From assembly GCA_021204515.1 (NCBI GenBank), contig JAJPZH010000061.1, positions 1 through 46,434 on the forward strand: a DNA stretch of 46,434 bases. The letters run 5' to 3'. A model generated the notes under the pieces. That model saw only the letters and a list, made by a program, of their open reading frames with translations. It did not search any database and had not been told where the DNA came from. Position numbers and translations under genes: made by a program. The DNA comes from Alistipes sp. Its GTDB lineage: Bacteria; Bacteroidota; Bacteroidia; Bacteroidales; Rikenellaceae. Positions 27,304 through 38,809 of this stretch are shown here, piece by piece. Every line of letters starts with the position of its first letter. The stretch's first letter is position 1.

Positions 27304-28227
27304 ATGGAACACCTGCTGAAATCCGCCGCCGCAAAGGGCTTTCTTCTTACGCTCCTCCTGCTCTTCGCGGCAATCGCCTGCCGGGCGCAGTCCGCGGCAT
27401 CGGAAACCCCGGATTACATCCTGCGTTCGGGCGGCATGGAGCGCACCTACAAACTGCACCTGCCCGCCGGCCTGCCGGAGAACGCTCCGCTGGTCGTCGT
27501 CCTGCACGGCTACGGCGGCAACAACGACCCCGACCGTTTCGCCATGAACGCCACCGCCGACCGTTTCGCCATGAACGCCACCGCCGACCGCCACGGCTTC
27601 GCCGTCTGTTATCCGCAGGGCGCGAAAGACGGACGCGGCAAGAACTGCTGGAACGTGGGATACCCCTTTCAGGCCGACATGACTGTCGACGACGTGCGGT
27701 TCCTGACCGAATTGGTGCGCCATTTACAGAAAAAACACGGGCTGAGCAGGCACAACGTCTTCTGTACGGGCATGTCGAACGGCGGGGAGATGTGTTACCA
27801 GCTGGCGGCCCAGCGGCCGGAGCTATTCGCTGCCGTGGCTCCGGTTTCGGGGCTGATGCTCGACTGGCTCTACAAGGAGGACCGGAGTACGGCGCCGGTT
27901 CCGCTCTTCGAAATCCACGGTACGGAGGACAAGACCTCGGCGTGGCTGGGCGACCCGCAGAACAAAGGCGGCTGGGGAGCCTACCTGCCCGTACCGCTGG
28001 CCGTACATTACTGGGCGGCGAAAAACCGCTGTACCGTCATGCAGACCGACACGCTGCCGGCAAAGGCACCCGGCGGCCGCACGGTGATCGCACACCGCTT
28101 CACGGGCGGCACCGGGGGCAGCGAGGTGTGGCTTTACGAAATCGTCGGCGGCAAACATTCTTGGGGCGAGCAGGACATCGACACGGGCGAGGAGCTGTGG
28201 AAATTTTTCAGCAGGTTCGTAAAGTAG
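27304..28227 (+). CDS. Secreted polyhydroxybutyrate-depolymerase/feruloyl-esterase-like hydrolase
   Basis: A 307-residue protein with a signal peptide (FLLTLLLLFAAIACRAQ), either lipidated at Cys or cleaved after AQ. The alpha/beta-hydrolase fold of the LpqC/CE1-esterase group follows: oxyanion region VVLHGYGGN, nucleophile GMSNGG, acid in EIHGTEDKT, His in GGKHSWGEQD. Likely acts on ester bonds of plant or other polymers in the gut; the substrate is not known. Residues DRFAMNATA occur twice in a row, from a 27-bp duplication. The gene begins 17 bases after the glycosyltransferase gene and ends at a strong terminator. Start chosen at 27304, where the signal peptide begins. Confidence 0.88.
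   Translation: MEHLLKSAAAKGFLLTLLLLFAAIACRAQSAASETPDYILRSGGMERTYKLHLPAGLPENAPLVVVLHGYGGNNDPDRFAMNATADRFAMNATADRHGFAVCYPQGAKDGRGKNCWNVGYPFQADMTVDDVRFLTELVRHLQKKHGLSRHNVFCTGMSNGGEMCYQLAAQRPELFAAVAPVSGLMLDWLYKEDRSTAPVPLFEIHGTEDKTSAWLGDPQNKGGWGAYLPVPLAVHYWAAKNRCTVMQTDTLPAKAPGGRTVIAHRFTGGTGGSEVWLYEIVGGKHSWGEQDIDTGEELWKFFSRFVK
27532..27585 (+). repeat. Perfect 27-bp tandem duplication inside the esterase gene
   Basis: 27532-27558 and 27559-27585 are identical and in frame, repeating the nine residues DRFAMNATA just before the DRHGF motif. A single copy would restore the usual family spacing, so it is probably a recent slippage event. Confidence 0.9.
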
Positions 28228-28284
28228 GCGGAACGGCCCCGCAGGGCCGAAAGAGGAGTTCTCCGACCGCAGGCGGCAATAAAA

Positions 28285-28320
28285 AAATGGTTCCGGAAAA
28301 ATCCGGAACCATTTCGTTTT
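28285..28320. terminator. Bidirectional terminator between the esterase and clpB
   Basis: ATGGTTCCGGA (28287-28297), loop AAAA, TCCGGAACCAT (28302-28312), with A7 on the left and TTTCGTTTT on the right. It serves both convergent genes. Confidence 0.85.
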
Positions 28321-28369
28321 CAGGGAGCGGCGTATCCAAAGTCCCGCTCCGGCGGTATTGCGGCCGCTC

Positions 28370-30967
<2,598 letters not shown>

Positions 30968-31309
30968 AATTCGTAAAGTTAAATTTCACACGGTCCGATG
31001 GTTCGCTGCAGCCGGCTGCAATTCGCGGCGGAACGCCGCGCATGCAGGTCTGACCCGCTCCTAACACCCCGCCTCGGCGGGGACTCGTCGCATTGCGGCC
31101 GGATCGCAGACGCAAACCATTCGTCATCAACATCCGCAAAACACCTGCCAACCTCATTTTCCGGCCATTGTGTCACCTTTTGTCACAATCCGCTGTCAAA
31201 AGCGCGTCAAATTGGCGGTACGGCAGACGAACGTACAGGTCTGCTGACGGGACAAATTTTAATTCCGAATTTTCAAATCTTCATTCATATTTCTTATCTT
31301 TGCGGAACT
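30968..31309. promoter_or_regulatory. Divergent clpB-dnaX regulatory region
   Basis: There is no gene in these 342 bases. On the clpB side are TAACTTTA (30981-30974), a GCGGCG/CGCCGC hairpin near 31025-31040 and a strong CCCCGCC/GGCGGGG hairpin (31067-31082). In the middle, ATTGTG (31167-31172) and CACAAT (31184-31189) form a palindrome with an 11-base spacer, with TGTCAC repeated inside it. On the dnaX side, TTTC (31271-31274), 20 bp and TATCTTTG (31295-31302) form a promoter. Confidence 0.5.
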
Positions 31310-33535
31310 ATGAGTGATTTTATCGTCAGCGCACGCAAATACCGCCCCGCGACCTTCGCCTCGGTCGTCGGGCAGAAACATATTACCTCGACGCTCAAAA
31401 ACGCCATCGAGCGCGCCCAGCTGGCCCATGCCTACCTCTTCTGCGGTCCCCGCGGCGTGGGCAAGACCACCTGCGCCCGCATTTTCGCAAAGGCCATCAA
31501 CTGCCTTAGCCCCAATGGTGCCGAAGCCTGCAACGAGTGCGAATCGTGCCGCTCGTTCAACGAGGGACGCTCGCTGAACATCCACGAGCTGGACGCCGCG
31601 TCGAACAACTCGGTGGAGGACATCCGCACGCTGATCGAGCAGGTGCGCATCATCCCGCAGGTGGGCCGCTACTCGGTATTCATCATCGACGAGGTCCACA
31701 TGCTCTCGGCCGCGGCCTTCAACGCATTCCTAAAGACGCTCGAAGAGCCGCCCGCACATGCGATCTTCATCCTCGCGACGACCGAAAAGCACAAGATCAT
31801 TCCGACCATCCTCTCGCGGTGCCAGATTTACGACTTCAACCGCATCCGCGTCGAGGACAGCGTCGAATACCTCAAATACATCGCCGGACAGGAGAACATC
31901 ACGGCCGACGAAGAGTCGCTGAACCTCATCGCGCAGAAAGCCGACGGCGGCATGCGCGACGCCCTGTCGATGTTCGACAAGGCCGTGTCGTTCTGCGGCA
32001 CGACGCTCGACTACCGCAACGTGGCCCAGACGCTCAACGTGCTGGATTACGACACCTATTTCAGCGTTACGGAGATGCTGCTTGCAGGCAACTACGTCGA
32101 TGTGCTGGTCACGTTCGACACGGTGCTCTCGAAAGGCTTTTCGGGGCAGACCTTCACGGCGGGACTCAACCGCCACATGCGCGACCTGCTGATGGCCAAG
32201 CGCCCCGAAACGCTGCGGCTGATCGAAATGACCGGAACGCTGCTCGAACGATACCGGACGCAGGCGGGCGCCTGCAATGTCGAGTTCCTGTTCGGAGCCA
32301 TCTCCGTTCTGACGGAGCTCGACGGGAAGATCCGGCAATCGTCGAACCAGCGATTGCTCGTCGAGCTGGGCCTGATGAAAATCGCAGGACTCGGCCAAAA
32401 AAAAAATGACGATCTGACCTCCTCAGGGGAGTATTCCCTCCCCTCCCTTTCACCCCGTACGGCCGCAGGCGCTGCGGCGACTCCGACGGCAGCGGCACAA
32501 CCCGTGCCGCAACCGGCCGCGTCCCCAGTTCAGACGCAGGCAGTTTCCGCGGCAGGGCAAACGGCATCGGCAACAACCCGGCCCGGTACCGAACACACAC
32601 AGCAGGCCGCGGTTCAACCGGCCGCAGGACAAACGGGACAAAACACAGTTCAGCCGGATGCCGGACAAACCGCGCCAACCGCGACTCAGCCGGGTACGGG
32701 ACAAACGATGCGAACGACTGTACCGCTGGTTTCGGGGGTCTCCGTACACGGGGCCGCGATGCAGACGGCAGACGGACAGACGACGGCGCAGACCGAACAA
32801 GCGGCAGCCATGCCCGGTGCAACACCGGCCGACCGGACGACAACGCCTTCGGGCGCTCCGGCAGTTTCGACGGTTCAGACGGCTCCTGCCGCTCCGAATT
32901 CGGCGACGCAAGGCGCGGCGGAAAGTCCGGCGGCACCGGGTACAGCAAGCCCGGCGGCGCAAGGCACAACGGCCGTCCCGGCGGCACAAACCGCAGGCGG
33001 CCCGATGCCGGAAACGGCTCCGCAGCCCGCTGCGGTAAGACCGACAGCACCAGCTCCGGCACGGCGTTCGCTCATATCGGGCGCTTCGCTCTCGGAACTG
33101 CTCGCCTCGGCAGGCAGCGATCCCGACGAAGAGCTTTCGGACGGCGAAACGCCCGACGAAGCCGAAGTCGTAACCGTCGATCCGGAGTGCGCCGAAAAGC
33201 TGGAGCACGCCCGCAGCAGGATACTGAACCTCATCAAGGAGAAACGCCCGCGCTTCGTGCCGGCCTTCGAGCTGATGACGTTCCGCGACAACACGATCTC
33301 GGTGAGCGTACCGACGAGCGAACTGCGCGAGGAGATTCTGCGCAGCAAGACGGGAATGCTGATGCGCATCGCCGAACTGGCGGGAATAGAGGGAATAATC
33401 GAACTGGAGGTCGTCGTAAACGAGGAGATCCGGGCGGTGCGTCCGATCAAACTCGAAGACCGGGTACGGTACATTACGGAGAAGAACCCGCTGGTGGCGG
33501 AGCTTCGCAAGGCGCTGGATCTGGAGGTGGAATAA
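31310..33535 (+). CDS. dnaX: DNA polymerase III subunit tau (and predicted gamma)
   Basis: A 741-residue clamp-loader subunit. AAA+ core: Walker A GPRGVGKT (46-53), zinc Cys at 65, 74, 77 and 80, Walker B IIDEVH (125-130). The core ends near residue 360. Residues about 370-585 are a low-complexity Ala/Thr/Gln/Pro linker, and the last 150 form a charged C-terminal domain (polymerase and helicase contact in other tau proteins). At codons 363-366 lies a run of ten A; gain of one A gives K-K-K-stop, loss of one gives M-T-I-stop, so a 366-residue gamma-like product is likely. The ATG at 31310 lies seven bases after a -7 box, giving a near-leaderless mRNA; earlier in-frame starts would add unrelated residues. 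Confidence 0.96.
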   Translation: MSDFIVSARKYRPATFASVVGQKHITSTLKNAIERAQLAHAYLFCGPRGVGKTTCARIFAKAINCLSPNGAEACNECESCRSFNEGRSLNIHELDAASNNSVEDIRTLIEQVRIIPQVGRYSVFIIDEVHMLSAAAFNAFLKTLEEPPAHAIFILATTEKHKIIPTILSRCQIYDFNRIRVEDSVEYLKYIAGQENITADEESLNLIAQKADGGMRDALSMFDKAVSFCGTTLDYRNVAQTLNVLDYDTYFSVTEMLLAGNYVDVLVTFDTVLSKGFSGQTFTAGLNRHMRDLLMAKRPETLRLIEMTGTLLERYRTQAGACNVEFLFGAISVLTELDGKIRQSSNQRLLVELGLMKIAGLGQKKNDDLTSSGEYSLPSLSPRTAAGAAATPTAAAQPVPQPAASPVQTQAVSAAGQTASATTRPGTEHTQQAAVQPAAGQTGQNTVQPDAGQTAPTATQPGTGQTMRTTVPLVSGVSVHGAAMQTADGQTTAQTEQAAAMPGATPADRTTTPSGAPAVSTVQTAPAAPNSATQGAAESPAAPGTASPAAQGTTAVPAAQTAGGPMPETAPQPAAVRPTAPAPARRSLISGASLSELLASAGSDPDEELSDGETPDEAEVVTVDPECAEKLEHARSRILNLIKEKRPRFVPAFELMTFRDNTISVSVPTSELREEILRSKTGMLMRIAELAGIEGIIELEVVVNEEIRAVRPIKLEDRVRYITEKNPLVAELRKALDLEVE
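32397..32444 (+). promoter_or_regulatory. Predicted slippage site in dnaX: A10 run plus downstream hairpin
   Basis: Ten A at 32397-32406, read CAA-AAA-AAA-AAT in frame. With one extra A, or a -1 ribosome shift, the next codon after three Lys is TGA (32407-32409). A hairpin AGGGGAG/CTCCCCT (32425-32431, 32438-32444, six-base loop) lies 18 bases downstream. Thermus dnaX uses transcriptional slippage on an A run; E. coli dnaX uses a -1 ribosomal shift. Confidence 0.65.
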
Positions 33536-33665
33536 CGCACCGATTTACGGCGCACGCCGCAGGACCGGTTCAGGCGAACGGCCGCAGACGGAGGCGCATG
33601 CCGACCGCCGGCGCGAATAGCCGGACGCCGGACAATATTGAAAATAAAGACAAAGAAACAATAAA

Positions 33666-34964
33666 ATGGCAACAAAGAATTTCATCGAAGAACTCGAATG
33701 GCGCGGCATGATCCATACGATCATGCCCGGCGCGAAGGAACAACTCGAAAAAGAGATGACGACGGCCTATCTGGGCATCGACCCCACGGCCGACTCGCTG
33801 CATATCGGACATCTGGTAGGCGTGATGATCCTCAAGCATTTCCAGATGTGCGGACATCGTCCGCTGGCGCTCATAGGCGGCGCGACGGGCATGATCGGCG
33901 ACCCCAGCGGCAAGTCGCAGGAGCGCAACCTGCTCGACGAGCCGACGCTCCGCCACAATCAAGAGGCGATCAAGCGGCAGCTCGCCAAACTGCTCGACTT
34001 CGAGTCGGACGCGCCGAACGCAGCCGTGCTGGTCAATAACTACGACTGGATGAAGGACATCTCGTTCCTCGAATTCATCCGCGACATCGGCAAGTGCATC
34101 ACCGTCAACTACATGATGGCCAAAGACTCGGTCAAGAAGCGTTTCAGCGGCGAGGGTGACGGCATGTCGTTCACCGAATTCACCTACCAGCTGGTACAGG
34201 GCTTCGACTTCCTGCACCTCTATCAGACGATGAACTGCAAGGTGCAGCTGGGCGGCGCCGACCAGTGGGGCAACATCACCACCGGCACGGAGCTGATCCG
34301 CCGCAAGCTGGGCAGCGAAGCCGAGGCGTTCGCCATCACCTGCCCGCTGATCACCAAAGCCGACGGCACGAAATTCGGCAAGACCGAGAGCGGCAACGTA
34401 TGGCTCGACCCGTGCTACACCTCGCCCTACAAATTCTACCAGTTCTGGCTCAACGTCAGCGACGAGGACGCCAAGCGCTATATCCGCATCTTCACGTTGC
34501 TGGACCGCGAGACCGTCGAGACGCTGACCGCCGAGCACGAGGCGGCGCCCCATCTGCGCATACTGCAGAAGCGGCTGGCACAGGAGATTACCACGATGAT
34601 CCACTCCAAGGAGGAGTACGAAAAAGCCGTCGAGGCTTCGGCGATTCTCTTCGGCGGATCGACGTCGGAGGCGCTGCGCAAACTCGACGAAGAGACGCTG
34701 CTGCAGGTGTTCGAGGGCGTGCCGCAGTTCCGCATCGCCCGCGCCGGGCTGGGGCTGCCGTTCGTGGACCTCTGCGCCGAGAAAGCGCAGGTCTTCCCCT
34801 CGAAAGGCGAGTGCCGCAAGATGGTGCAGGGCGGCGGCGTGTCGCTCAACAAGGAGAAGGTCGCCGACGCGGCGCGAGAGGTGACCGAAGCGGACCTGAT
34901 CGCCGGCAAATACCTGCTGGTGCAGAAGGGCAAGAAGAATTATTTCCTCCTGATCGCCGAGTAG
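33666..34964 (+). CDS. tyrS: Tyrosyl-tRNA synthetase
   Basis: A 432-residue class I synthetase charging tRNA-Tyr. HIGH motif at 46-49 (LHIGHLVG), KMSKS equivalent KFGKT at 236-240, tyrosine-pocket segments [10 protein letters not shown] and [14 protein letters not shown], and a C-terminal S4-like RNA-binding domain (about 355-425, [14 protein letters not shown]). Length normal. Followed one base later by folB, so the two are co-transcribed. The 130-base gap upstream from dnaX holds no clear promoter or terminator. Confidence 0.97.
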   Translation: MATKNFIEELEWRGMIHTIMPGAKEQLEKEMTTAYLGIDPTADSLHIGHLVGVMILKHFQMCGHRPLALIGGATGMIGDPSGKSQERNLLDEPTLRHNQEAIKRQLAKLLDFESDAPNAAVLVNNYDWMKDISFLEFIRDIGKCITVNYMMAKDSVKKRFSGEGDGMSFTEFTYQLVQGFDFLHLYQTMNCKVQLGGADQWGNITTGTELIRRKLGSEAEAFAITCPLITKADGTKFGKTESGNVWLDPCYTSPYKFYQFWLNVSDEDAKRYIRIFTLLDRETVETLTAEHEAAPHLRILQKRLAQEITTMIHSKEEYEKAVEASAILFGGSTSEALRKLDEETLLQVFEGVPQFRIARAGLGLPFVDLCAEKAQVFPSKGECRKMVQGGGVSLNKEKVADAAREVTEADLIAGKYLLVQKGKKNYFLLIAE

Positions 34965-34965
34965 C

Positions 34966-35319
34966 ATGGAGTACCGCATCGTTTTGTCGAGGATGGAGTT
35001 CCGGGCGCTGCACGGCTGCTACGAACTGGAACGCAAGGTCGGCAACCGCTTCACGGTCGATCTGGAACTGACGGCCGAACTGGGAGACGCCGCCGCACAG
35101 GACGACGTGAACAAGACGGTCAATTACCTGACGGTCTACGAAGTGGTGCGGATGCAGATGCGCATCACGCAGCGCACCGTCGAACGGGTGGCGATGAACA
35201 TCATCGAGGCGATTTACGCCGCCTTCTCACAGGTACGGCATGTAAAATGCACCGTATCGAAACTGGCGCCGCCGCTGGGCGGAAAGCTCGAGAAGGTGAG
35301 CGTCGTGCTGGAGAAATAG
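34966..35319 (+). CDS. folB: Dihydroneopterin aldolase
   Basis: A 117-residue enzyme of folate synthesis that splits dihydroneopterin to 6-hydroxymethyl-dihydropterin and glycolaldehyde. Family features: FRALHGCYELERKVGNRFTV at 12-31 with the active-site Glu, the T-V-N-Y-L-T-V-Y-E block in the middle, and the catalytic-lysine region SKLAPPLGG near the end. Length matches the family (about 120). It starts one base after the tyrS stop and is followed by a hairpin terminator. Confidence 0.93.
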   Translation: MEYRIVLSRMEFRALHGCYELERKVGNRFTVDLELTAELGDAAAQDDVNKTVNYLTVYEVVRMQMRITQRTVERVAMNIIEAIYAAFSQVRHVKCTVSKLAPPLGGKLEKVSVVLEK

Positions 35320-35320
35320 G

Positions 35321-35353
35321 ACGGGTGCGCGCATGTAGGCGCGCACCCGTTTC
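35321..35353 (+). terminator. Terminator after folB
   Basis: ACGGGTGCGCGC (35321-35332), loop ATGTAG, GCGCGCACCCGT (35339-35350), then TTT. A very stable 12-bp stem with a short T run, one base after the folB stop. Confidence 0.82.
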
Positions 35354-35374
35354 CGATAATAAACGGGTTGGGTT

Positions 35375-36724
35375 ATGCATCATAAGGAGAGTCGCGCCAC
35401 GTTGGGTGGCAAATTGAGCGCCGTGCTCGTCGCGGCGGGCAGTTCCGTGGGGCTGGGCAACATCTGGCGGTTTCCCTACGTCGCCGGGGACAACGGCGGC
35501 GGAACCTTTCTGATTATCTACATCTTCTGCGTGCTGCTGCTGGGACTGCCGCTCATGATTGCGGAATTTTCCGTGGGACGGGCTTCGCATCTCAATGCGG
35601 TGGGCGCCTACCGGAAACTGGACCGCAAATGGAGTTTTCTGGGCTACAACGGCGTGCTGGCGGCATTTCTGATTCTGGGATTCTACTTCGTGGTTTCGGG
35701 ATGGACGGCCGAATACATGGTGCACTCCGCCACGGGCGAGATCGCCCGCTACTCCACGGCCGAGGAGTACAAAAACCTCTTCGAGACCTTCATCAGCAAC
35801 CCGTGGCGGCCGGTTCTCTACACCTGCCTGTTCGTACTGGCGACCCATTTCGTGATCGCGCTCGGCGTGCAGAAGGGCATCGAGCGTTCGGCCAAAATTC
35901 TGATGCCGCTGCTCTTCGTCATTCTGATTATCCTGTCGGTCCACTCACTGCTGATGCCGGGCGGCGAAGCCGGACTGAAATTCCTTTTCGCTCCGGATTT
36001 CTCGAAAGTAACGCCCACGACGGTACTCGTCGCACTGGGGCAGGCGTTCTTCTCGCTCTCGATCGGTATCGGGACGATGGTCACCTACGCCTCGTACTTC
36101 AAACCAGACACCAACCTGCGCCATACGGCGCTCAACGTTACGATCCTCGACTCGCTGGTCGCCGTTCTGGCCGGCGTAGTGATCTTCCCGGCGGTATTCA
36201 GCGTAGGCATCGAACCCTCGTCGGGTCCGTCGCTGGTGTTCATTACCCTGCCGAGTATCTTCAACGGCATGCCCCTGAGTATGGTCTGGTCGTCGGTCTT
36301 CTTCCTGCTGCTGGTCGTCGCAGCGCTCACTTCGACGATCTCGCTGCACGAAGTAGTGACGGTCTACCTGCATGAAGAGTGGCACCTGAGCCGCAAGACC
36401 GCGGCATGGCTGACCACCGCCGCAACGGCCGCGCTGGCATCGTTGGCGTCGCTGTCGCTGGGCGTGCTGAGCGGCTGGACGATCTGCGGACTTTCGCTTT
36501 TCGACTCGCTCGATTTCCTGACGGCCAATATTCTGCTGCCCGCAGGCGGATTCTTCACCTGCGTCTTCGTCGGCTGGAAACTCGACCGGCAGATACTCAG
36601 GAACCAGATCACGAACAACGGGGAGCTGAAATTCCGCATTTACGGCGTCTTCGTCTTCCTGTTGCGCTATGTCTGCCCGGCCGTGCTGCTGCTGATCTTC
36701 CTCGACAACCTCGGCGTATTCTAA
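35375..36724 (+). CDS. SNF-family sodium-dependent transporter
   Basis: A 449-residue inner-membrane protein of the neurotransmitter:sodium symporter family (LeuT-like), probably importing an amino acid or amine with sodium. The first helix has the family signature AAGSSVGLGNIWRFPYVAG followed by NGGGTFLIIYI, and about 11-12 hydrophobic segments follow, the last near VCPAVLLLIFLDNLG. Bacterial members of this length usually lack the 12th helix. The substrate cannot be read from sequence. It stands alone behind the folB terminator, with no strong -7 box seen. Confidence 0.93.
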   Translation: MHHKESRATLGGKLSAVLVAAGSSVGLGNIWRFPYVAGDNGGGTFLIIYIFCVLLLGLPLMIAEFSVGRASHLNAVGAYRKLDRKWSFLGYNGVLAAFLILGFYFVVSGWTAEYMVHSATGEIARYSTAEEYKNLFETFISNPWRPVLYTCLFVLATHFVIALGVQKGIERSAKILMPLLFVILIILSVHSLLMPGGEAGLKFLFAPDFSKVTPTTVLVALGQAFFSLSIGIGTMVTYASYFKPDTNLRHTALNVTILDSLVAVLAGVVIFPAVFSVGIEPSSGPSLVFITLPSIFNGMPLSMVWSSVFFLLLVVAALTSTISLHEVVTVYLHEEWHLSRKTAAWLTTAATAALASLASLSLGVLSGWTICGLSLFDSLDFLTANILLPAGGFFTCVFVGWKLDRQILRNQITNNGELKFRIYGVFVFLLRYVCPAVLLLIFLDNLGVF

Positions 36725-36860
36725 CCGCCCGCCGGACAATAATATCCATCCACGGCCCGCAGAGTCGGGCAGGTGCAGCGGCACAAAAAAACGGCAGCGA
36801 AATTAAGTATCCCTAACGAGCCGGCCGGGAAAAAGCCCGCCGTATAAAATATAATGCCGC

Positions 36861-37730
36861 TTAAGCTAACTTCTGCCGCAGCCGCAGTTTTCGGAATTCC
36901 AGAGGCGACATCTTGTGGCAGGAACGGAATGTCCGGACAAGATAGCAGGAGTCCGTGTATCCCATGCTGGCGGCTATCTCTTTGACGCTCATCGTGGTAT
37001 TCGTCAGCATATTTTCGACCGTTTTGAGCCGGTTCCTGATGATGTAATGTTGCAGATCCTCCTGAAAATGGCGTTTGAAATATTGACCGACATAGGTCGA
37101 AGCCATATTGAATGTCTTGCAGAGCGCCTTCGTTTTGAGGAGTTCGGGCTGATGGATATGCTGCTGAATATACTGCAACAGGTACATCGCTTTGTCCGCC
37201 CCGGTCTCGGTCGGGAGATACCCTGCAGAAGTTCCCTGCATGAGACGGGCGGCGACAATCACCAGAATGCTGTTAAGCCATTGCCGTAATAGAAAATTCG
37301 AATACCTTCTCATATGGGATTTCTCCCGCTCGATGTGTCCGAACATCGAGCGGACCGTCGCCGTGTCTTGTTTGTCGAGCGTGATCGCACATTGCTGGAG
37401 AGAGGCATAAAGTGCCTGTTCGATCTGTCTGCCGAGGTAATCCGCCGCATAATGCTCTGTAAAACGGATAAAGACATATTCGCACGGCGAATCGACCGTA
37501 AAGCGATGGACCGTATCGGGCGGTATCAGAAACAACGCACCGGATTTATAATGCGTCCGTTGCACTTTGCATTCATCCTCTTTCACGTAAAAAGAACCGC
37601 TGCCGGACCGCACATAAACCATTTCGAAAAACGAGTGCTGGTGCTCATCCACGGGAAACTTCGTGCGCCGGCGGGTCAGCACCTCTACCGGCTGATACAG
37701 ATTTTCCTTCCACATATTACGATACTGCAA
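36861..37730 (-). CDS. AraC-family regulator diverging from the EamA exporter
   Basis: A 289-residue transcription factor. The N-terminal half (about 20-110) is a cupin-like sensing domain (HQHSFFEMVYVRSGSGSFYV, then LFLIPPDTVHRF). The last 100 residues form two helix-turn-helix units (KTKALCKTFNMASTYVGQYFKR and VKEIAASMGYTDSCYLVRTFR) with the AraC/XylS signature. It diverges from the EamA gene across 67 bases that carry a symmetrical promoter and operator-like palindromes, so it very likely controls that transporter and itself. Effector unknown. Confidence 0.93.
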   Translation of the reverse strand: MQYRNMWKENLYQPVEVLTRRRTKFPVDEHQHSFFEMVYVRSGSGSFYVKEDECKVQRTHYKSGALFLIPPDTVHRFTVDSPCEYVFIRFTEHYAADYLGRQIEQALYASLQQCAITLDKQDTATVRSMFGHIEREKSHMRRYSNFLLRQWLNSILVIVAARLMQGTSAGYLPTETGADKAMYLLQYIQQHIHQPELLKTKALCKTFNMASTYVGQYFKRHFQEDLQHYIIRNRLKTVENMLTNTTMSVKEIAASMGYTDSCYLVRTFRSCHKMSPLEFRKLRLRQKLA

Positions 37731-37740
37731 TCAATTCATG

Positions 37741-37787
37741 CAAAAGTACAATAATATCCGTTTGCCGCACACTACTTTTGCGGCAAA
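37741..37787. promoter_or_regulatory. Mirror-image divergent promoters with a palindromic operator
   Basis: Leftward -7 TACTTTTG (37748-37741) and rightward -7 TACTTTTG (37773-37780) form a 9-bp inverted repeat (GCAAAAGTA with TACTTTTGC). A second palindrome, TTTGCCGC (37761-37768) and GCGGCAAA (37780-37787), surrounds and touches the rightward -7 box; it is a good operator candidate. Confidence 0.6.
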
Positions 37788-37797
37788 ATAATCGACT

Positions 37798-38751
37798 ATG
37801 AATAGATCCGCTTTCGCCGGACATGTCTCCATGTTTCTGGCCAACGCTTCGTGGGGGCTCATGTCTCCCGTGGCAAAGATCGTCATGGCAGGAGGTATCG
37901 TAACGCCGCTTGTACTGACGGACATGCGAGTATTCGGAGCCATGATTTTATTCTGGGTTCTGTTCTTTTTCCGAAACCCCGAACGGGTCGCTCCACGCGA
38001 TATGGTTAAACTTTTCGGCGCCTCGCTGCTGGCTATCGTCTTCAACCAAGGATGTTTCATCTTCGGAGTGGGACTGACCTCCCCGGGCGACGCGTCCATC
38101 ATAACGACGAGTATGCCTTTATGGGCGATGATCCTTGCCGCATTTTTCCTGAAAGAGCCTGTTACCGGCAAAAAAGTGGCCGGCATCGCCTTCGGGGCTA
38201 CCGGAGCCTTGCTGCTGATTCTGGGCAGCAATCAGGGGCCGGAGGATACGACCGGCGGAAACGGCAACGTCTGGGGCGACCTGCTGGTATTGTCGGCGCA
38301 ATTGAGCTATGCGCTCTATATTGTGCTGTTCAAGAACTTCGTAACCCGGTATTCCCTCACAACCATCATGAAATGGATGTTCACCTATGCCTTCATCTGC
38401 ATCCTGCCGTTTTCCTACGACGATCTGACGGCAACGGACTGGAGCGCCCTGAACCTGCAGGCCGTCGGGGCGATATGCTTCATCGTCGTATGCGCCACGT
38501 TCATCAGCTACATGCTGATCGTGGTCGGGCAGAAACGCCTGCGGCCTACGGTCGCCGGAATGTATAATTACATTCAGCCTTCGGTGGCCTGCGTCGTGTC
38601 GGTGTATCTGGGCATGGATTCGTTCAACTATACGAAAGCATTCGCAATCGCATTGATCTTCGGCGGCGTATATCTGGTCACCGTCAGTAAAAGCAGAGCG
38701 GAGATGAGTGATAAGCGGCGACCGAAAGAATCTTCAAAGGATTTTATTTGA
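37798..38751 (+). CDS. EamA-family (drug/metabolite) transporter
   Basis: A 317-residue membrane protein with about ten hydrophobic segments arranged as two five-helix EamA halves (first half from FLANASWGLMSPVAKIVMAGG to about residue 145, second from LLVLSAQLSYALYIVLFKNF to VYLVTVSKS). Such proteins mostly export metabolites, amino acids or drugs. It diverges from an AraC regulator and starts 17 bases after a -7 box. It ends 58 bases from the convergent tatC end, where no clear terminator was seen. Confidence 0.92.
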   Translation: MNRSAFAGHVSMFLANASWGLMSPVAKIVMAGGIVTPLVLTDMRVFGAMILFWVLFFFRNPERVAPRDMVKLFGASLLAIVFNQGCFIFGVGLTSPGDASIITTSMPLWAMILAAFFLKEPVTGKKVAGIAFGATGALLLILGSNQGPEDTTGGNGNVWGDLLVLSAQLSYALYIVLFKNFVTRYSLTTIMKWMFTYAFICILPFSYDDLTATDWSALNLQAVGAICFIVVCATFISYMLIVVGQKRLRPTVAGMYNYIQPSVACVVSVYLGMDSFNYTKAFAIALIFGGVYLVTVSKSRAEMSDKRRPKESSKDFI

Positions 38752-38809
38752 GAACCGGGAGGATTCCGTTCTGTCATACCCGCTCGGGCCGTTTCCAATA
38801 AAACGATGC

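Noticed and set aside
32440..33060. The repetitive dnaX linker as a separate inserted element or tandem repeat array
   Set aside because: The frame is continuous, there is no regular repeat period, and low-complexity linkers are normal between the tau core and its C-terminal domain.
36829..36848. Hairpin near the convergent ends of the SNF transporter and AraC genes as a terminator
   Set aside because: The stem is short with a bulge and neither side has a T run.
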